Shown: positions 8,322 to 10,129 of the stretch, piece after piece
How the letters are laid out: each line of letters opens with the position of its first letter
Numbering within the stretch: the stretch's first letter is position 1
NCBI GenBank assembly: GCA_035543875.1
Contig: DATKIY010000055.1
Coordinates: forward strand, 1 to 10,129
Source: DATKIY01 sp035543875
Lineage (GTDB): Bacteria; Actinomycetota; Actinomycetes; JAHEKZ01
Length of the DNA stretch: 10,129 nucleotides
Direction of reading: 5' to 3'
Notes under the pieces: generated by a model
The model's database searches: none
What the model was told of the DNA's origin: nothing
The model's input: the letters and a program-made list of their open reading frames with translations, nothing else
Made by a program: the position numbers and the translations under genes

Positions 8322-8351
8322 CACCGACATCACACCACTAGGCACTGACAG
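8322..8351 (-). promoter_or_regulatory. Putative RecA-independent (PafBC-type) DNA-damage promoter of adnA-adnB-nudC
   Basis: Reading the minus strand, CTGTCAGTG (8351-8343), an eight-base spacer and TGTGAT (8334-8329) fit the mycobacterial RecA-NDp motif TTGTCRGTG-N8-TAnnnT with one mismatch in the -35 part and one in the -10. A second core, TGTCGGTG (8329-8322), lies exactly 21 bp downstream and overlaps the last base of the proposed -10. It has no usable -10 of its own at the right distance. The site is about 75 bases upstream of the adnA TTG start. In mycobacteria this motif marks promoters that PafBC turns on after DNA damage. Assignment here is inference from motif and position. Confidence 0.55.
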
Positions 8352-8385
8352 CGCTCCCAACTGCGCAGCAGTAGCCTGGCCGACT

Positions 8386-8856
8386 GTGGCCGTCTCGTCG
8401 TACATCGCTCGCCTTCGCAGGTTCGTCGGACACGATCTACTCCTCATCCCCGCTGTTGCAACACTGATCCACGATGACGCAGGCAACCTGCTGTTGGTTC
8501 GTCAGTCCGACAATGGGAAGTGGGCAACGGTTGGTGGTGCGATCGACCCAGGCGAAGGTCCAGTCGAGGCTGCGGTTCGGGAGGCCAAGGAAGAAACTGG
8601 ACTCGACGTGGGCATCGAGCAGTTGCTCGGCGTCGTCGGTGGTGGCAAGGAGTTTGAGATCACCTACCCCAACGGAGATCGTGTCGCTTATATCTCGACG
8701 GTCTACACCGCCCACGTCATCTCCGGCGAAATGCAAACCGACGGAGACGAAATAACTGAAGTCCGATGGTTCGCCGCACAGGAACTGGCCACCGCAGAAC
8801 TCAACGCTTTCGCCCGCTCGCTACTCGCCCGATTCGACTACAAGCTCACCCCTTAG
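8386..8856 (+). CDS. Nudix hydrolase, substrate unknown
   Basis: Stand-alone Nudix hydrolase of 156 residues, likely to cleave a nucleoside-diphosphate-linked substrate in the cytoplasm. Seen: a beta strand ending PAVATLIHDDAGNLLLVRQ (22-40), WATVGGAIDPGE (46-57) and a Nudix box that fits GX5EX7REUXEEXGU exactly from G51 to L73 (E57, R65, E66, E69, E70, G72). A later EVRWFAAQEL segment (125-134) is typical of the fold. The start is uncertain: GTG 8386 gives the usual N-terminal length, with VGHDLLL ahead of the first core strand. It has no strong Shine-Dalgarno, and the frame stays open upstream into adnA. The gene is divergent from adnA, sharing a 136-base gap. Substrate cannot be read from the sequence. 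Confidence 0.88.
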   Translation: MAVSSYIARLRRFVGHDLLLIPAVATLIHDDAGNLLLVRQSDNGKWATVGGAIDPGEGPVEAAVREAKEETGLDVGIEQLLGVVGGGKEFEITYPNGDRVAYISTVYTAHVISGEMQTDGDEITEVRWFAAQELATAELNAFARSLLARFDYKLTP

Positions 8857-8898
8857 AGACTTCACGGTCTCGATATGAGTGAGACCACGCGAAGAGAC
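8856..8898. repeat. Overlapping GAGAC/GTCTC dyads after the Nudix gene
   Basis: GAGAC at 8856-8860 can pair with GTCTC at 8867-8871 (6-base loop). The same GGTCTC (8866-8871) can instead pair with GAGACC at 8881-8886 (6-bp stem, 9-base loop). Another GAGAC follows at 8894-8898. The first copy starts in the Nudix stop codon. This could be a weak terminator; there is no T-tract. Confidence 0.3.
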
Positions 8899-9067
8899 TC
8901 GTCATTTCGGACCGTAGGACCCCCAACAGCTCACACAGTGGAACCGCGAGGGTACACGGGCGGCGCAGGGCCCCAGGTGTGGTGGTGAGAGGTGCGCGCC
9001 GCTTTGGCTGAAGTGCGCTACGTTCCGTCTGCCTTATCGACTAGTGATCGGACACGGAGGTCCTGAC
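8857..9067. other. Intergenic region upstream of the ABM-fold gene
   Basis: 211 bases without a convincing gene. Apart from the GAGAC dyads at its left end and the ribosome binding site at 9056-9060, I see no clear promoter or repeat. A 37-codon frame at 8875-8988 has no Shine-Dalgarno and is not called. Confidence 0.4.
9056..9060 (+). promoter_or_regulatory. Ribosome binding site for the ABM-fold gene
   Basis: GGAGG seven bases before ATG 9068. It decides that start over the in-frame GTG at 9044, which has no such site. Confidence 0.75.
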
Positions 9068-9379
9068 ATGTGGGCACAGCTTATGAAGATGCGAACGAGG
9101 CCAGAGAAACTGCAGGACCTGCCGAGCATGTTTGACGAACTGCAGGCAGCCGAACAACCGGGCTCAGGTCTGGTGCGATCGGTGGCAATGCAGGACCAGC
9201 AAGATCCCAACCAGATCTATGTGCTGGTCATGTTCGAAAGCGAAGAGCAGGCCCGAGCCCGCGAACAGGACCCGCGACGCAAAGCGCTCCTGGAGTCGGT
9301 CCAAGCACAGATGTCTGAAGTCTTCGAGGGTCCGCCAGAGTTCGTCGATCTCACAGTCATCCGGGACGTCGCTCAGTAG
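9068..9379 (+). CDS. Small ABM-superfamily (dimeric alpha/beta barrel) protein
   Basis: Protein of 103 residues that looks like the antibiotic biosynthesis monooxygenase (ABM) ferredoxin-like fold. It begins with a strand-like MWAQLMKMRTRPEKLQ (1-16), then helix LPSMFDELQAAE (18-29), strand SGLVRSVAMQD (33-43), strand IYVLVMFESEEQARARE (50-66), helix RKALLESVQAQMSEVF (71-86) and a closing strand EFVDLTVIRDV (91-101). The YVLVMFESEEQARA pattern is characteristic. The ABM fold is shared by cofactor-free oxygenases, heme-degrading enzymes and many proteins of unknown function; no heme-ligand signature is obvious, so I do not assign an activity. Start ATG 9068 has GGAGG seven bases upstream. There is no signal peptide or membrane segment. 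The gene stands alone between the Nudix gene and a convergent alkyltransferase-like gene. Confidence 0.75.
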   Translation: MWAQLMKMRTRPEKLQDLPSMFDELQAAEQPGSGLVRSVAMQDQQDPNQIYVLVMFESEEQARAREQDPRRKALLESVQAQMSEVFEGPPEFVDLTVIRDVAQ

Positions 9380-9394
9380 CAGGACCTGTTGCAA

Positions 9395-9416
9395 CTTCCG
9401 GTCAGGTTGGCGGAAG
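9395..9416. repeat. Small inverted repeat downstream of the ABM gene
   Basis: CTTCCG (9395-9400) and CGGAAG (9411-9416) form a 6-bp stem with a 10-base loop, 15 bases after the ABM stop and directly before the larger inverted repeat. It may contribute to transcript ending; the stem alone is weak. Confidence 0.35.
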
Positions 9417-9418
9417 CC

Positions 9419-9481
9419 AGTGGCGGATTGCTGTCAGTTTGATGCGCTGCTGAGGGCCAGAACTAACACCAATCCGCCATT
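9419..9481. repeat. Long imperfect inverted repeat between convergent genes
   Basis: The arms 9419-9440 and 9460-9481 pair over 22 positions: 18 Watson-Crick pairs, 2 G-T pairs and 2 mismatches, including a perfect 10-bp core TGGCGGATTG / CAATCCGCCA (9421-9430, 9470-9479). The loop is about 19 bases. It lies between the stops of the ABM and alkyltransferase-like genes, so it could act as a two-way terminator, although no T-run follows either arm. Confidence 0.7.
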
Positions 9482-9487
9482 CGCGTC

Positions 9488-9523
9488 ATCCACAGGTTGA
9501 TGCTTCCGCGGAATCCACAGGTT
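9488..9523. repeat. 11-base direct repeat (ATCCACAGGTT, two copies) flanking a palindrome
   Basis: Exact copies at 9488-9498 and 9513-9523, with a 25-base period. Between them, sharing one base with the second copy, is the perfect palindrome TTCCGCGGAA (9504-9513). A shortened third copy, ATCCACAG, occurs at 9888-9895 on the far side of the alkyltransferase-like gene. The core resembles a DnaA box (TTATCCACA) with one mismatch in the first copy and two in the second. Function unknown. Confidence 0.6.
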
Positions 9524-9527
9524 CCCG

Positions 9528-9851
9528 CTACCGACGTCCTGAGGTCGGTGCCCAGCGAGCGCGGGTGAAGTCCACACGATCGCCAGCTGCATTAAGTGGT
9601 GTCCGCTCACTGCGGAGTCGTTTCAGCGCTTCGACGGCGACCGCCTCCGCCGGTGTTCCGTCCGCGCGGACCACGCGCCACCACGGCACACCTGATCCGA
9701 AGTGCGACATCGTGTGCCCCACCTGTCGAGGGCCTCCCGCACCCAACGTCACTGCAACATCGCCATACGACATGGCTCGGCCCCGAGGAATCTTGGCCAC
9801 GAGGTCCAACACGTCTTCAGCGAACGGTGATGGGAGTCCCCTTTCAGGCAT
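9528..9851 (-). CDS. Alkyltransferase-like (ATL) protein, MGMT family without the active-site cysteine
   Basis: 107-residue relative of the C-terminal DNA-binding domain of O6-alkylguanine-DNA alkyltransferase. Seen: IPRGRAMSYGDVA (21-33) with the recognition tyrosine Y29, GGPRQVGHTMSH (39-50) with the putative base-flipping arginine R42 in the DNA-binding helix, and VPWWRVVRADG (55-65). Where MGMT has PCHRV, with Cys as methyl acceptor, this protein has PWWRV. It therefore cannot accept an alkyl group and fits the ATL class, which binds O6-alkylguanine and hands the lesion to nucleotide excision repair. The start ATG 9851 has a modest TAGGG upstream. An MGMT-like gene also sits near adnAB in mycobacteria (Rv3204, from memory). 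The gene is divergent from the final membrane-protein gene. Confidence 0.9.
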   Translation of the reverse strand: MPERGLPSPFAEDVLDLVAKIPRGRAMSYGDVAVTLGAGGPRQVGHTMSHFGSGVPWWRVVRADGTPAEAVAVEALKRLRSERTPLNAAGDRVDFTRARWAPTSGRR

Positions 9852-9920
9852 GCGACAACCCTAGGCCGACGCGAACCCGCCCGCTCGATCCACAGACATT
9901 CCCTATGGGACGATCACCCG

Positions 9921-10129
9921 GTGGAGGGCAGCGCCGATACTGGGAGCACCACCTCTGGTGACCTCGCAGTCCCACCGACAAGCGTGAGCAGAAGACCCAC
10001 CCCGCAAGTTCCGGCCGTTCCACTTCCTCCGGCCCACGTGGTGGAACCCGAAATGCCTTCACGCATTCGACGCCCCAATGACGCCGTGCGCTTTATGGCA
10101 TGGCTGACGGTCACTGCGCTGCTGTTGGT
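9921..10129 (+). CDS. N-terminal part of a membrane protein (possibly lysylphosphatidylglycerol synthase-like)
   Basis: Open frame running off the window end. From GTG 9921 it encodes about 69 residues: a proline-rich, low-complexity N-terminal tail, then MPSRIRRPNDAVRF, then the start of a hydrophobic helix (MAWLTVTALLL). The RIRRP-D--R- lead-in before a first membrane helix resembles actinobacterial multi-pass proteins with a lysylphosphatidylglycerol synthase / flippase-like domain. This is recollection of a short motif only, so the family is tentative. The start is unresolved: GTG 9921 has a weak GGGA ten bases upstream, GTG 9984 and 10038/10041 have none, and ATG 10053 has GGTGGA upstream. 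Confidence 0.5.
   Translation, partial: MEGSADTGSTTSGDLAVPPTSVSRRPTPQVPAVPLPPAHVVEPEMPSRIRRPNDAVRFMAWLTVTALLL

Noticed and set aside
8875..8988. Small plus-strand frame of 37 codons between the Nudix and ABM genes
   Set aside because: No Shine-Dalgarno before its ATG, no hydrophobic or other recognisable pattern, and it starts inside the dyad region.
1..10129. A new defence, mobile or biosynthetic system hidden in the window
   Set aside because: Every substantial coding region fits a known chromosomal family, gene order matches other actinobacteria, and there are no integrase, transposase, CRISPR or toxin-antitoxin signatures. The helicase-nuclease pair is AdnAB, not a defence system.

Overview
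This window is a stretch of GC-rich actinobacterial chromosome. The gene set and order point to the class Actinomycetes. A UvrD2-type helicase, a mycoredoxin, a NudC-type NADH pyrophosphatase and an adnB-adnA pair stand in the same order and orientation as in mycobacteria (Rv3198c to Rv3202c region, from memory), with an alkyltransferase-like gene further on. Codons are rich in G/C, and GTG and TTG starts occur. I cannot resolve the genus. I see no insertion sequence, integrase, CRISPR array, rRNA or tRNA.

Layout. Bases 1-426 (minus) hold the N-terminal 142 codons of UvrD2, cut by the window edge. A 157-base divergent gap separates it from a glutaredoxin-like mycoredoxin (584-850, plus), which converges with nudC (888-1844, minus). 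nudC is the last visible gene of a tightly packed minus-strand unit transcribed adnA -> adnB -> nudC. The adnA stop and adnB start share an ATGA overlap, and nudC starts 17 bases inside the end of adnB. AdnA and AdnB (5022-8249 and 1828-5025) each carry a complete UvrD-like motor and a RecB-like nuclease. AdnA also has the four cysteines expected to hold an Fe-S cluster. Divergent from adnA are a stand-alone Nudix hydrolase (8386-8856, plus) and a small ABM-fold protein (9068-9379, plus). An alkyltransferase-like protein (9528-9851, minus) follows, then the first part of an unidentified membrane protein (from about 9921, plus) that runs off the end.

How the genes fit together. Most products serve genome maintenance or clean-up: AdnAB resects double-strand breaks, UvrD2 is a repair-related helicase, and the alkyltransferase-like protein flags alkylated guanine for excision repair. 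NudC and the second Nudix enzyme act on nucleotide-type pyrophosphates, and the mycoredoxin handles thiol redox. The most informative regulatory signal is a pair of TGTCRGTG motifs 21 bp apart upstream of adnA. This is the core of the RecA-independent (PafBC-type) DNA-damage promoter known from mycobacteria, so damage induction of the adnA-adnB-nudC unit is a reasonable prediction.

The rest is ordinary chromosomal housekeeping DNA and I found no new system. The least explained sequence is the 148-base gap between the convergent ABM and alkyltransferase-like genes (9380-9527). It holds a 22-position near-perfect inverted repeat, a second small dyad, and two copies of an 11-base direct repeat on either side of a 10-base palindrome. 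No gap without a gene exceeds about 211 bases.
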